Shown piece by piece: positions 1 through 6,157 of a DNA stretch of 17,035 nt. The translations under genes were made by a program, and so were the position numbers. The DNA is from Desulfobacterales bacterium (GTDB lineage: Bacteria > Desulfobacterota > Desulfobulbia > Desulfobulbales > BM004), in the NCBI GenBank assembly GCA_012974315.1, contig JAAXQI010000086.1:1-17035 (forward strand), written 5' to 3'. The stretch's first letter is position 1, and each line of letters starts with the position of its first letter. Below the pieces are notes generated by a model that had not been told where the DNA came from, did no database searches, and worked only from the letters and a program-made list of their open reading frames with translations.

Positions 1-1
1 C

Positions 2-445
2 CAATGACCCCACTGTGCCGCGGCCGGTCCGACCGTAAAAAAGCTCATGGCAGAATATCCGGATGAAATCCGGCTAATCCTCAAAAATTACCCTTACAGA
101 TACCGTGATTACTCCCATCTTGCTGCCGAGTCCCTGCTGGCAGCAGGAGACCAGGGAAAATACTGGGAAATGCATGATATAATGATCAAAAACTCACCAA
201 CGCTGGACCGGGAAAGCCTGATCCGCTATGCAGGAGAATTAAAACTGGATGTAAAACGATTTACCAGCGACCTGGACAGCATGAAACATAAAAAACAGAT
301 TGAAGAGGATGGAAATCTGGCAATAGCAATGGACCTGTACAACACACCCACTTTTTTCATCAACGGCAGAAAGGTTATTGGCAACAGGCCCTATAAATAT
401 TTGAAGAAAATCATTGAAGAGGAGCTTGCCTATGTCAAAAAGTAA
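2..445 (+). CDS. DsbA-like thioredoxin-fold selenoprotein, 5' end outside window
   Basis: This is a thiol-disulfide oxidoreductase of the DsbA/thioredoxin_4 type, probably extracytoplasmic. Read in the frame of bases 2-445, the sequence is Q-stop-P-H-C-A-A-A-G-P-T, with TGA at 5-7. DsbA-like proteins have F-Q-C-P-x-C-A-x-x-x-P-T here, so TGA falls exactly on the first active-site Cys. I read it as selenocysteine, giving U-P-H-C. The rest of the fold follows without a break: K-N-Y-P, a helical insert, and the cis-proline loop N-T-P-T-F-F-I-N-G-R before the C-terminal helix. If TGA were a true stop, only a fragment from ATG 47 lacking half the active site would remain. The stop overlaps the next gene by 14 bases, so the two are probably translationally coupled. 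The signal peptide cannot be judged because the 5' end is missing. The fold is certain; the Sec reading is strong but rests on one codon near the window edge. Confidence 0.8.
5..46 (+). promoter_or_regulatory. Candidate bacterial SECIS region after the TGA codon
   Basis: Bacterial Sec insertion needs a hairpin immediately 3' of UGA. The bases after TGA are GC-rich and can form CGGT (25-28) / ACCG (32-35) with a CCG loop, about 22 nt after the TGA. Weaker flanking pairing is possible (CTG/GCC near 13-19 with GGCAG at 49-53). The loop position fits the usual spacing, but bSECIS elements are poorly conserved and I did not fold this computationally. Confidence 0.35.
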
Positions 446-1508
446 CTGGCTCTTCATTGCGTTTATCCTGTATGCAATGCACCTCTTCATTTTTCCTCCA
501 GCAAGCTCTGCAGGACATCTTGAACCGTTCAAACACTCTCCCTTCCCCCAAAATAATCCCCAGACTCCTGAAAAAGTAGAACTGGGCAAGATGCTTTTTT
601 TTGACAGACGCCTTTCAGGGGACGGCACCATGAGTTGCGCCACCTGCCATATTCCCGAGTTGGGTTTAAGCGATGGCCAGGCCATTTCCTTAAGCTACCC
701 CACCACCAAAAACTGGAGAAACTCCCCAACCCTTATCAACGTGGCTTTCAGCAAATTTCTCTTTCATGACGGAAGGGCTGAAACACTGGAGGACCAGGCC
801 CTGTTCCCCATGATGTCATCCTTTGAAATGAACCAGAATCTTGATTTTGTTGAGGAGGAAATAAGGTCTGTGCCGGAATATCTGAAACGTTTCAACGAGG
901 TGTTCGGCTCCGATGATATAACCAGGGAGAGAATGGCTATGGCCATTGCCGCTTTTGAAAGAACGCTCATCTCCCGCAATGCGCCTCTTGACAGTTATCT
1001 CAATGACAATATGGATGCCCTCTCGCCTGAAGCAAAAACGGGATATGAAATTTTTACCGGCAAGGGAAAATGTACTGAATGCCACTACAACATAAATCTT
1101 AGTGATGACAAATTCCACGCCCTGAATGTGCCTGAGCATCCGGAATTTCAGACAGATCCCAGAGTAGCTGCAACCAGAAGATTTGTCGCAAAACTCAATC
1201 ACTATGAGGATTTTCGGAACCTGCAGGAGGACCCGGGCAGATACCTGATCACCAAGGATAAAAATGACTGGCGCGCCTTTAAAACTCCTACCCTGCGTGA
1301 TATTGCCAAAACCGGCCCTTACATGCACAACGGCGTTTTCGAAACCCTGGAGGATGTGATCGATTTTCTTGATCAAGGGGGCGGCCCCGGTAATGCTGTT
1401 TTAAAACCGCTGCATTTAAATGGAGCCGAAAAACGTGCTCTCAAGGTATTCATGGTTGAGGCTCTGAGTGGGGATGATATAATAATGCACACTCCGAAAA
1501 TACCTTGA
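432..1508 (+). CDS. Diheme cytochrome c peroxidase (CcpA/MauG family)
   Basis: Periplasmic diheme c-type cytochrome of about 358 residues that probably reduces H2O2 using electrons from a small cytochrome or quinol chain. The N-terminus has a hydrophobic signal segment (about residues 6-22) and a likely cleavage after S-S-A (about 27). Heme-binding motifs are C-A-T-C-H (69-73) and C-T-E-C-H (214-218), in the N- and C-terminal domains typical of the family. Family motifs F-D-R-R-L-S-G-D, R-N-S-P-T-L, F-H-D-G-R and F-K-T-P-T-L-R-D are present, followed by G-P-Y-M-H-N-G near a probable axial Met. The ATG at 432 has an AGAGGAG ribosome site at 417-423 and overlaps the end of the DsbA-like gene. 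Co-translation with a secreted Sec-oxidoreductase suggests a shared role in oxidative stress or in thiol handling for heme attachment; that is inference. Confidence 0.9.
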   Translation: MSKSNWLFIAFILYAMHLFIFPPASSAGHLEPFKHSPFPQNNPQTPEKVELGKMLFFDRRLSGDGTMSCATCHIPELGLSDGQAISLSYPTTKNWRNSPTLINVAFSKFLFHDGRAETLEDQALFPMMSSFEMNQNLDFVEEEIRSVPEYLKRFNEVFGSDDITRERMAMAIAAFERTLISRNAPLDSYLNDNMDALSPEAKTGYEIFTGKGKCTECHYNINLSDDKFHALNVPEHPEFQTDPRVAATRRFVAKLNHYEDFRNLQEDPGRYLITKDKNDWRAFKTPTLRDIAKTGPYMHNGVFETLEDVIDFLDQGGGPGNAVLKPLHLNGAEKRALKVFMVEALSGDDIIMHTPKIP

Positions 1509-1523
1509 ATCTCGCTGCTTGGT

Positions 1524-1562
1524 TCAACAAAACCCTCAACCTGGTATTGCGGGTTTTGTTGA
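1524..1562. terminator. Hairpin, possible bidirectional intrinsic terminator
   Basis: A perfect 12-base inverted repeat (1524-1535 with 1551-1562) lies 15 bases after the peroxidase stop. A further CAA/TTG pair inside the loop can lengthen the stem. The GGG at the stem top is followed by TTTTGTT and, on the other strand, by a matching T-rich run, so it could stop transcription in either direction. The U-run is partly inside the stem, so efficiency is uncertain. Confidence 0.5.
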
Positions 1563-1623
1563 CAACAAGACTCAATTAATGCTAATTTTAAAAAAAACAT
1601 TAAAAAAAAACTCTGGAGAAAAC

Positions 1624-1935
1624 ATGACTCAATATACTAATAATTATGCATGGCTGGCTGAAAAATACGGCAAGGTAATGGAGAACCACCAGGAACTCGG
1701 CAAGGCGTTACGTGAGGCCGGGCCCATACCGGAAAAAGATGCCCACCTTATCCAGCTTGCAGCTGCAGCTGCTTCCAAGGCCGAAGGTGCAGTGCATTCA
1801 CATGTCAGGCGCGCCCTGGAAGCAGGGGCCACCCCGGAGGAGATCTACCATACAATTATTCTCCTCACCAGCACCATCGGCTTTCCGGCAGTTGCTGCTG
1901 CCCTGTCATGGACCAAGGATACTGTTGAAGGCTAA
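1624..1935 (+). CDS. Small AhpD/carboxymuconolactone-decarboxylase-fold protein
   Basis: A 103-residue all-helical protein of the CMD/AhpD family. The family signature is visible as A-E-G-A-V-H-S-H-V-R-R-A-L-E-A-G-A-T-P-E-E-I, then a hydrophobic helix ending G-F-P-A-V-A-A-A. The CxxC peroxidatic pair of AhpD is absent: that segment reads E-G-A-V-H-S-H and the whole protein has no Cys. It therefore should not be a thiol peroxidase like AhpD, and its substrate is unknown. The start at ATG 1624 is chosen because it follows a CTGGAG ribosome site at 1612-1617; an upstream in-frame TTG lies inside the hairpin terminator and has no ribosome site. It sits just before a small Cys-containing ORF and fdhD, suggesting a link to molybdo/tungsto-enzyme work, but this is inference from position only. 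Confidence 0.8.
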   Translation: MTQYTNNYAWLAEKYGKVMENHQELGKALREAGPIPEKDAHLIQLAAAAASKAEGAVHSHVRRALEAGATPEEIYHTIILLTSTIGFPAVAAALSWTKDTVEG

Positions 1936-1943
1936 TCCTTAAG

Positions 1944-2153
1944 ATAAAAGATTTCCGGAATCATAAAGACCTTACTTCTGAGCAACAGGAGGAACTGGAA
2001 GTTTGCCTGCACAAATCGTCTCAGGAAGGTCGCATTCCTTGCGCAAGTGCCCTTGAAATAGCAAAATCACTGGAAATCCCTGCTGCTGTTGTTGGCCAAA
2101 CAGCCAATAATCTAAATATCAGAATTAAAAAATGCCAAATCGGCTGCTTTTAA
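1944..2153 (+). CDS. Small conserved-looking protein ending CQIGCF, no canonical start codon
   Basis: An open frame from 1929 to the TAA at 2151-2153 encodes about 69 residues if it begins at ATA 1944. The product has an amphipathic N-terminal helix (T-S-E-Q-Q-E-E-L-E), a middle R-I-P-C-A-S-A-L-E-I-A-K-S-L-E-I segment and the ending K-K-C-Q-I-G-C-F. The middle resembles a small helix-turn-helix fold. From memory, proteins with a CQLGCF-type tail occur beside fdhD in anaerobes, so I think this is a real gene. There is no ATG, GTG or TTG anywhere in the frame before the conserved part. Candidates are ATA 1944, with a GAAGG ribosome site at 1927-1931, or ATC 1935, which overlaps the previous stop. 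It may use a rare start, be a decayed copy whose ATG became ATA, or contain a sequence error. Function unknown. Confidence 0.55.
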   Translation: MKDFRNHKDLTSEQQEELEVCLHKSSQEGRIPCASALEIAKSLEIPAAVVGQTANNLNIRIKKCQIGCF

Positions 2154-2180
2154 ATAGCGCCAGCAAGTCCAGCACTATCT

Positions 2181-2963
2181 ATGAAATCCTTACATGAAGC
2201 CCTTATCATACGAATGAAGGGTGATGATATTAAAGAGGTAACAGATCAGGTTGCCTCTGAGATAGGTTTCACTCTCAACGTCAATGAAAAGCAGGTTGTG
2301 ACCCTACTCTGCACCCCTTCTGAACTTGATGCCATGGCAATTGGCTTTCTGCTATCCGAAGGTATTCTCAAAAACAGGGAATCCTTGCTTGATGTGCAGA
2401 TGAATGAAAAAGAATTCACTGTTTCCGTAACTCTGAAAGATCTTCCGGACGACATTGATGCGACCTTTAATAAGAAAACTATAACTTCCGGTTGCGGTCA
2501 GGGTATAACCTATACCGATGCTGAAAGCCTTAGAAGTCTTCCTCCAAACAGGAGCATGCTGCAGGTTTCACCTGATAATATCAGGAATATGCTCAAAGAA
2601 TTCAGGACGATTTCCGAACTTTTCACAAAAACAGGTGGTGTCCACAGCGCCGCATTGGTTGACAAAGAAAAAATCATCCTTTTTTCTGAGGATATCGGCC
2701 GCCACAATGCAGTGGACAAACTCCTCGGCAAAGCATTTCTGGCCGGGATTCCCACAGATGACAAGATCCTGCTTTCCAGCGGCAGGATATCAGGCGAGAT
2801 AATGACCAAGGTTATCCGCAACCGCATACCTGTTATGATAAGCCGTACAGCACCAACCTGCATGTCTATCACTTATGCAGAGGACCACGGTGTTACCTTG
2901 ATAGGCTTTGCAAGAGGCAGCAGAATGAATATATACACGCATCCGCAAAGAATAATATTATAG
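2181..2963 (+). CDS. fdhD: FdhD, sulfur carrier/sulfurtransferase for formate dehydrogenase cofactor
   Basis: Cytoplasmic protein of 260 residues, the normal FdhD length. In E. coli, FdhD passes sulfur from IscS to the Mo-bis-MGD cofactor, making formate dehydrogenase active. Visible motifs are the sulfur-carrying loop T-S-G-C-G-Q-G (Cys105), the nucleotide/cofactor-site motif E-D-I-G-R-H-N-A-V-D-K-L (170-181), S-S-G-R-I-S-G-E (199-206) and S-R-T-A-P-T (221-226). The loop keeps only one Cys where the E. coli protein has a C-x-x-C pair. No formate dehydrogenase gene is in the window, so its client is elsewhere or is another Mo/W enzyme. The ATG at 2181 has no strong ribosome site; the gene lies 27 bases after the small CQIGCF ORF and is probably co-transcribed with it. 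The family call is secure. Confidence 0.93.
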   Translation: MKSLHEALIIRMKGDDIKEVTDQVASEIGFTLNVNEKQVVTLLCTPSELDAMAIGFLLSEGILKNRESLLDVQMNEKEFTVSVTLKDLPDDIDATFNKKTITSGCGQGITYTDAESLRSLPPNRSMLQVSPDNIRNMLKEFRTISELFTKTGGVHSAALVDKEKIILFSEDIGRHNAVDKLLGKAFLAGIPTDDKILLSSGRISGEIMTKVIRNRIPVMISRTAPTCMSITYAEDHGVTLIGFARGSRMNIYTHPQRIIL

Positions 2964-3152
2964 GGTTTACGGAAAAAGGCACAAAGCGCGTGAAGAACTA
3001 AAAAATCCTTGCTTGGCAGAAGGGATAAATTCAGCATGATAGAGTATTTTTTCATTGCCGAACGGAGAAAGTATAAATTGGAGTTTATTTCATTTAGCAC
3101 TGAGCATCGCTTTACATTCCTTGCCTGTTGATCTTCTACCTATTGAAATACC

Positions 3153-4478
3153 ATGTACCCTAAAAAACTGTATCTTGAGGTTACCACCAACTGCAATATG
3201 AGTTGCGGAATGTGCGTAAAAAACGCGCCAGGCAGTTCGATATCAAACCAACACCTGAATATTGCTATATTCAAAAAACTGCTGCCCTACCTCTCACATG
3301 TACAGGAACTCGTGCTCAACGGCATTGGCGAACCTCTGCTGCACCCTGATTTACTCTGGATGATTTCCAAGGCTCATGAACAGATGGCAGATAAGCGAGC
3401 TAGCGAGACTTCGGATAAGCGAGCTAGCGAGACTTCGGAGGACTGCTGGATAGGCTTTCAAACGAACGGCCTTCTACTCACTTCCTCACTCACAGAACAG
3501 CTTTTAGATGCCGGGCTGAATCGTCTCTGCATTTCCGTAGATAGCGTTCCGGAGAAGCAAAAATGCGGAATTTCTTTAACTCATAGTAACGACCTGCCTG
3601 CCTCTCCCTTTTCGATGGTAGATGCAGTACGAAGGCAAAAAAACAAATCCCGCTTTCAACTCGGTGCAGAAATTGTGCTCCTGCGAGAAACATTGCCGCA
3701 ACTTCCCCAGCTCATACAACGGCTCGCAGAAGAAGGTGTCGATTTTATCCTGGTCTCCCACCTCCTGCCCTATCACAAAGATGCCGAACCCCAATCCCTC
3801 TTTACCCCCTACACTGAAGAAGCAAGAGCAATCTACCTGAAATGGAAAAAACTAGCAGACAAAGAAGGTATAGACCTCTCTGATCTTACAGCCAAGACCT
3901 GGATCGCACCAAGAGTTGAGCATGAACTCCGACTGAAGCAACTCTATAAATATATGCTGGAAGATGCATGGGAAAAGGGTTTGTGGGTGAATATCAAGAA
4001 GCTGAGTGAATGGGATGAAGAGTCGATTGCCACAACAAAAGAAATCTTTCGTAAAGCCCGGGAAATTGCTGCAGAACACAAGGTGGAACTATCGCTTCCA
4101 CCTCTTACGGCTAAACAAAATCGTTCCTGTACCTTTATTGAAGACGATGCCGTCCTTATTGATGTGAATGGCACAGTCACACCCTGCCATCAGCTTTGGC
4201 ACACCCAGACAGTTCACATGGATGAACCCAAACACTTCAACTGCAAGAGCTTTGGCAACGTACTTGAACAGGATCTGCTTGAAATATGGAGATCAACTCC
4301 GTATCAGCAATTCCGGCAGGCGGTACAGCAATACGACTATCCATTCTGCCATAGTTGTACATTAGGACCATGTCCGGACATAACTGGTGAGACTGAACCC
4401 TTTAGCAACGATTGTTTTGGTATTGAGGTTCCCTGTGGTCACTGCCTGTGGGGATTCGATGCCGTGCGATGCCTTTAA
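3153..4478 (+). CDS. Radical SAM/SPASM-type enzyme, putative metalloenzyme maturase
   Basis: A 441-residue radical SAM protein. The [4Fe-4S]-SAM motif is C-N-M-S-C-G-M-C (Cys14, 18, 21, spacing CX3CX2C) and the SAM-binding G-I-G-E-P lies near residues 57-61. The C-terminal third is SPASM-like and Cys-rich: G-T-V-T-P-C-H-Q, F-G-N-V-L-E-Q, C-H-S-C-T-L-G-P-C, N-D-C-F and P-C-G-H-C-L-W-G, enough for auxiliary Fe-S clusters. The overall pattern recalls the SPASM enzymes described as metalloenzyme or tungsten-cofactor maturases, and neighbouring fdhD supports that, but the substrate is not determined. A perfect 24-bp tandem duplication adds eight extra residues at about 80-95, between the G-I-G-E-P segment and F-Q-T-N-G. 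The ATG at 3153 is the first plausible start, 189 bases after fdhD, so a separate promoter is possible. Confidence 0.85.
   Translation: MYPKKLYLEVTTNCNMSCGMCVKNAPGSSISNQHLNIAIFKKLLPYLSHVQELVLNGIGEPLLHPDLLWMISKAHEQMADKRASETSDKRASETSEDCWIGFQTNGLLLTSSLTEQLLDAGLNRLCISVDSVPEKQKCGISLTHSNDLPASPFSMVDAVRRQKNKSRFQLGAEIVLLRETLPQLPQLIQRLAEEGVDFILVSHLLPYHKDAEPQSLFTPYTEEARAIYLKWKKLADKEGIDLSDLTAKTWIAPRVEHELRLKQLYKYMLEDAWEKGLWVNIKKLSEWDEESIATTKEIFRKAREIAAEHKVELSLPPLTAKQNRSCTFIEDDAVLIDVNGTVTPCHQLWHTQTVHMDEPKHFNCKSFGNVLEQDLLEIWRSTPYQQFRQAVQQYDYPFCHSCTLGPCPDITGETEPFSNDCFGIEVPCGHCLWGFDAVRCL
3390..3437 (+). repeat. Perfect 24-bp tandem duplication inside the radical SAM gene
   Basis: Two identical 24-base units (3390-3413 and 3414-3437) encode D-K-R-A-S-E-T-S twice, in frame. 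The unit contains GCTAGC and the string TAAGCGAG...CGAGACT. The same broken string occurs in the repeat element near 16930, so the unit may derive from a dispersed repeat. Copy number could vary between strains by slippage without breaking the frame. Confidence 0.9.
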
Positions 4479-4525
4479 GCCACCAGTTTGGAAGTTACCT
4501 TGGACTTAATCGGAACAATCCACAA

Positions 4526-4543
4526 TGACCATGATCATGGTCA
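4526..4543. promoter_or_regulatory. 18-bp perfect palindrome between convergent genes
   Basis: Bases 4526-4543 form a perfect palindrome (nine-base half-site TGACCATGA) between the ends of two convergent radical SAM genes. No T-run follows, so it is not a standard terminator. A separate A/T hairpin (4564-4571 with 4578-4585) lies next to the minus-strand gene end. The palindrome could be a protein-binding site; no regulator is identified. Confidence 0.35.
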
Positions 4544-4594
4544 ATCCCTTCTCTTTGAAAACAAAATTTTGGAAAGGCAAAATTTCGTAAGGTA

Positions 4595-5713
4595 CTAAAT
4601 AAACCTTTTCATGAATCTGGCTACTATGCGGTCTACATTTTGCGGGGTTACTTTTAAATCTGAATATTTGTGTTCAGCATATTTTCTAAGTTCCGGATCA
4701 TTCAAGTCTTCCAGTCGGGAGAAAATTCCGGTACGGCGTCCGATCTGGTAAAGCATCTGCTCTTCAGGCTCCATGGACAAAAATCGTTTAATGATGCTGG
4801 TCATTCGTTCCTTGGCCTCAGGTAAGGTTCCCTCGACCTCCTGAAAAAGGTTCAGAATATGATCGCTTTTAACGGTGCTGGTTATACCTTTCAGTGATTC
4901 GATAAACAGAAGAATTTCCTCCGCTACCATTATGTCGCCCATAGGCTCAAATGTGCCCGCGCTTAAATCCTTAAAAAGTTCGACATCGTTAGGGATAGAA
5001 AGTGTCCTTAGTCGAATGAAATCGGGGTTAATTTGGTTTAAGGCATCAGCCGTCTCCATTGCGTGTTCTTTTGACAGCACCTTGCCGCCAAGGCCGGGTA
5101 TAAAATATTCAGACAATTGCATACCAGCCTGTTTCACTTTACGGCCGGCACGAATCTGCATGGCCTTGTCAGTGCCCTTTTTGACCAATGACAACACCTT
5201 TTCGGACGCGGACTCCATGCCGACATGGATGCGGTTCAGGCCTGCTGCTGCCATACGGCCAAGATCATGATCGTTGATCCGTGCAATCGTATGGGATCGG
5301 GCATACGAGGTGATCCGTTCAATCTCCGGGAAGGTATCTGTGAGATATTGCAGAATTGTTACAAGATCGTCAGGTTTAATAATCAAACTGTTGGAATCCT
5401 GAAGAAATACGGATTTCATCCCGTTACGAACCCAGGTCAACGCAGCGTAAAAGGCCATATCCTCACCCTGGTTGGTTGGGGAGTACGTTGTCTCGCCATT
5501 TTTAATTCTTTCGACAAACCAACGAATAAGATCGATATCCTTGAGGACATGGCTTACCGGTCGCAGGCTGAATTTTGTGTCCTTGTAAAGGCCGCAAAAG
5601 GTGCAGCGGTTCCATGGACAGTTTCTGGTAACACGGATTAGCAGGCTGCCACTTTCACTGGGCGGGCGGATGGGACCTTGTTCAAATCCGCTATATGGCT
5701 CATTTTTTTTCAT
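4595..5713 (-). CDS. Radical SAM protein with CX4CX2C cluster motif
   Basis: A 372-residue radical SAM enzyme of the HemN/Elp3-like (COG1032-type) broad group. The cluster motif is R-N-C-P-W-N-R-C-T-F-C-G-L-Y-K (Cys32, 37, 40), so the first gap is four residues rather than the usual three. Further barrel motifs are F-L-Q-D-S-N-S (near 103-109), R-I-H-V-G-M-E-S-A-S (about 166-175) and Y-F-I-P-G-L-G-G, typical of this group. No auxiliary cluster domain, B12 domain or TRAM domain is visible. The start is ATG 5713-5711, with a GGAGAG ribosome site about 11 bases upstream on the minus strand. The gene stands alone, convergent with the other radical SAM gene and divergent from tetR. Its substrate is unknown. 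Confidence 0.85.
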   Translation of the reverse strand: MKKNEPYSGFEQGPIRPPSESGSLLIRVTRNCPWNRCTFCGLYKDTKFSLRPVSHVLKDIDLIRWFVERIKNGETTYSPTNQGEDMAFYAALTWVRNGMKSVFLQDSNSLIIKPDDLVTILQYLTDTFPEIERITSYARSHTIARINDHDLGRMAAAGLNRIHVGMESASEKVLSLVKKGTDKAMQIRAGRKVKQAGMQLSEYFIPGLGGKVLSKEHAMETADALNQINPDFIRLRTLSIPNDVELFKDLSAGTFEPMGDIMVAEEILLFIESLKGITSTVKSDHILNLFQEVEGTLPEAKERMTSIIKRFLSMEPEEQMLYQIGRRTGIFSRLEDLNDPELRKYAEHKYSDLKVTPQNVDRIVARFMKRFI

Positions 5714-5805
5714 TCGTGTATTTACTCTCCATTATTAGGTTGATTGAAGTATCTGATTACCAATGAAATTCAGCATAGATTTTATTAATGCTTTGGAAGT
5801 CCCTA

Positions 5806-5873
5806 TCATTTCGAACGAATGTGAGAAATCTTTACCTTTTCATAACAAGATTTCTCACATTCGTTCGAAATGA
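5806..5873. repeat. 27-bp perfect inverted repeat, dispersed-repeat hairpin
   Basis: Arms 5806-5832 and 5847-5873 are perfect reverse complements separated by 14 bases. It lies in the 309 bp between the minus-strand radical SAM gene and the tetR promoter. The core (GATTTCTCACATTCGTTCGAAATGA) resembles short palindromic repeats I recall as common in anaerobe genomes; copy number must be checked. As RNA it would form a very stable stem on either strand. The rest of 5714-6022 is AT-rich with nothing else I can support except the promoter. Confidence 0.9.
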
Positions 5874-6022
5874 CATAAACAGATTATGTTAACAGGTTAT
5901 GATTTATGACAATAAAGCTGCTGAGTTTCATTGATCATCCTTTTAAAACCTCACTATTCTATGGAATATAGTTAACTTCCAGATATGGATCTCGCAGTTG
6001 TTTCTTTAAAATATAATTATCC

Positions 6023-6051
6023 TTGACATTCCAACCAGGCAAGAGTACAAA
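6023..6051 (+). promoter_or_regulatory. Predicted sigma-70-type promoter of the tetR operon
   Basis: A perfect -35 TTGACA at 6023-6028 is followed, after 17 bases, by TACAAA at 6046-6051, a 4/6 match to the -10 box. Transcription would begin near 6058, only a few bases before the palindromic operator at 6063-6080, an arrangement typical of repression by an autoregulatory TetR protein. Confidence 0.5.
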
Positions 6052-6062
6052 AAACACGAAAG

Positions 6063-6080
6063 ACAGACCGGTCGGTCTGT
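6063..6080. promoter_or_regulatory. 18-bp operator palindrome, likely TetR-family binding site
   Basis: ACAGACCG-GT-CGGTCTGT has perfect eight-base arms around a two-base centre. It lies just downstream of the predicted promoter and 78 bases before tetR. Palindromes built on GACCG/CGGTC are typical for TetR-family repressors of acyl-CoA metabolism. The position predicts blocking of transcription of tetR and probably of the acyl-CoA genes downstream. Confidence 0.65.
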
Positions 6081-6157
6081 TACGTTTTGTATCAAGAGAT
6101 AATCAAAATGTCCAGCGATTTTTCCTGATTTTATCAACAGATAAAAGGCAAGAAAAG

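Noticed and set aside
816..1376. 186-codon open frame on the minus strand inside the peroxidase gene
   Set aside because: It is antisense to a gene with two clear heme motifs and shows no recognisable domain or ribosome site.
1519..1623. Longer N-terminus of the AhpD-fold protein from a TTG start
   Set aside because: The extension covers the hairpin terminator, has no ribosome site and no family-like residues; ATG 1624 is well placed.
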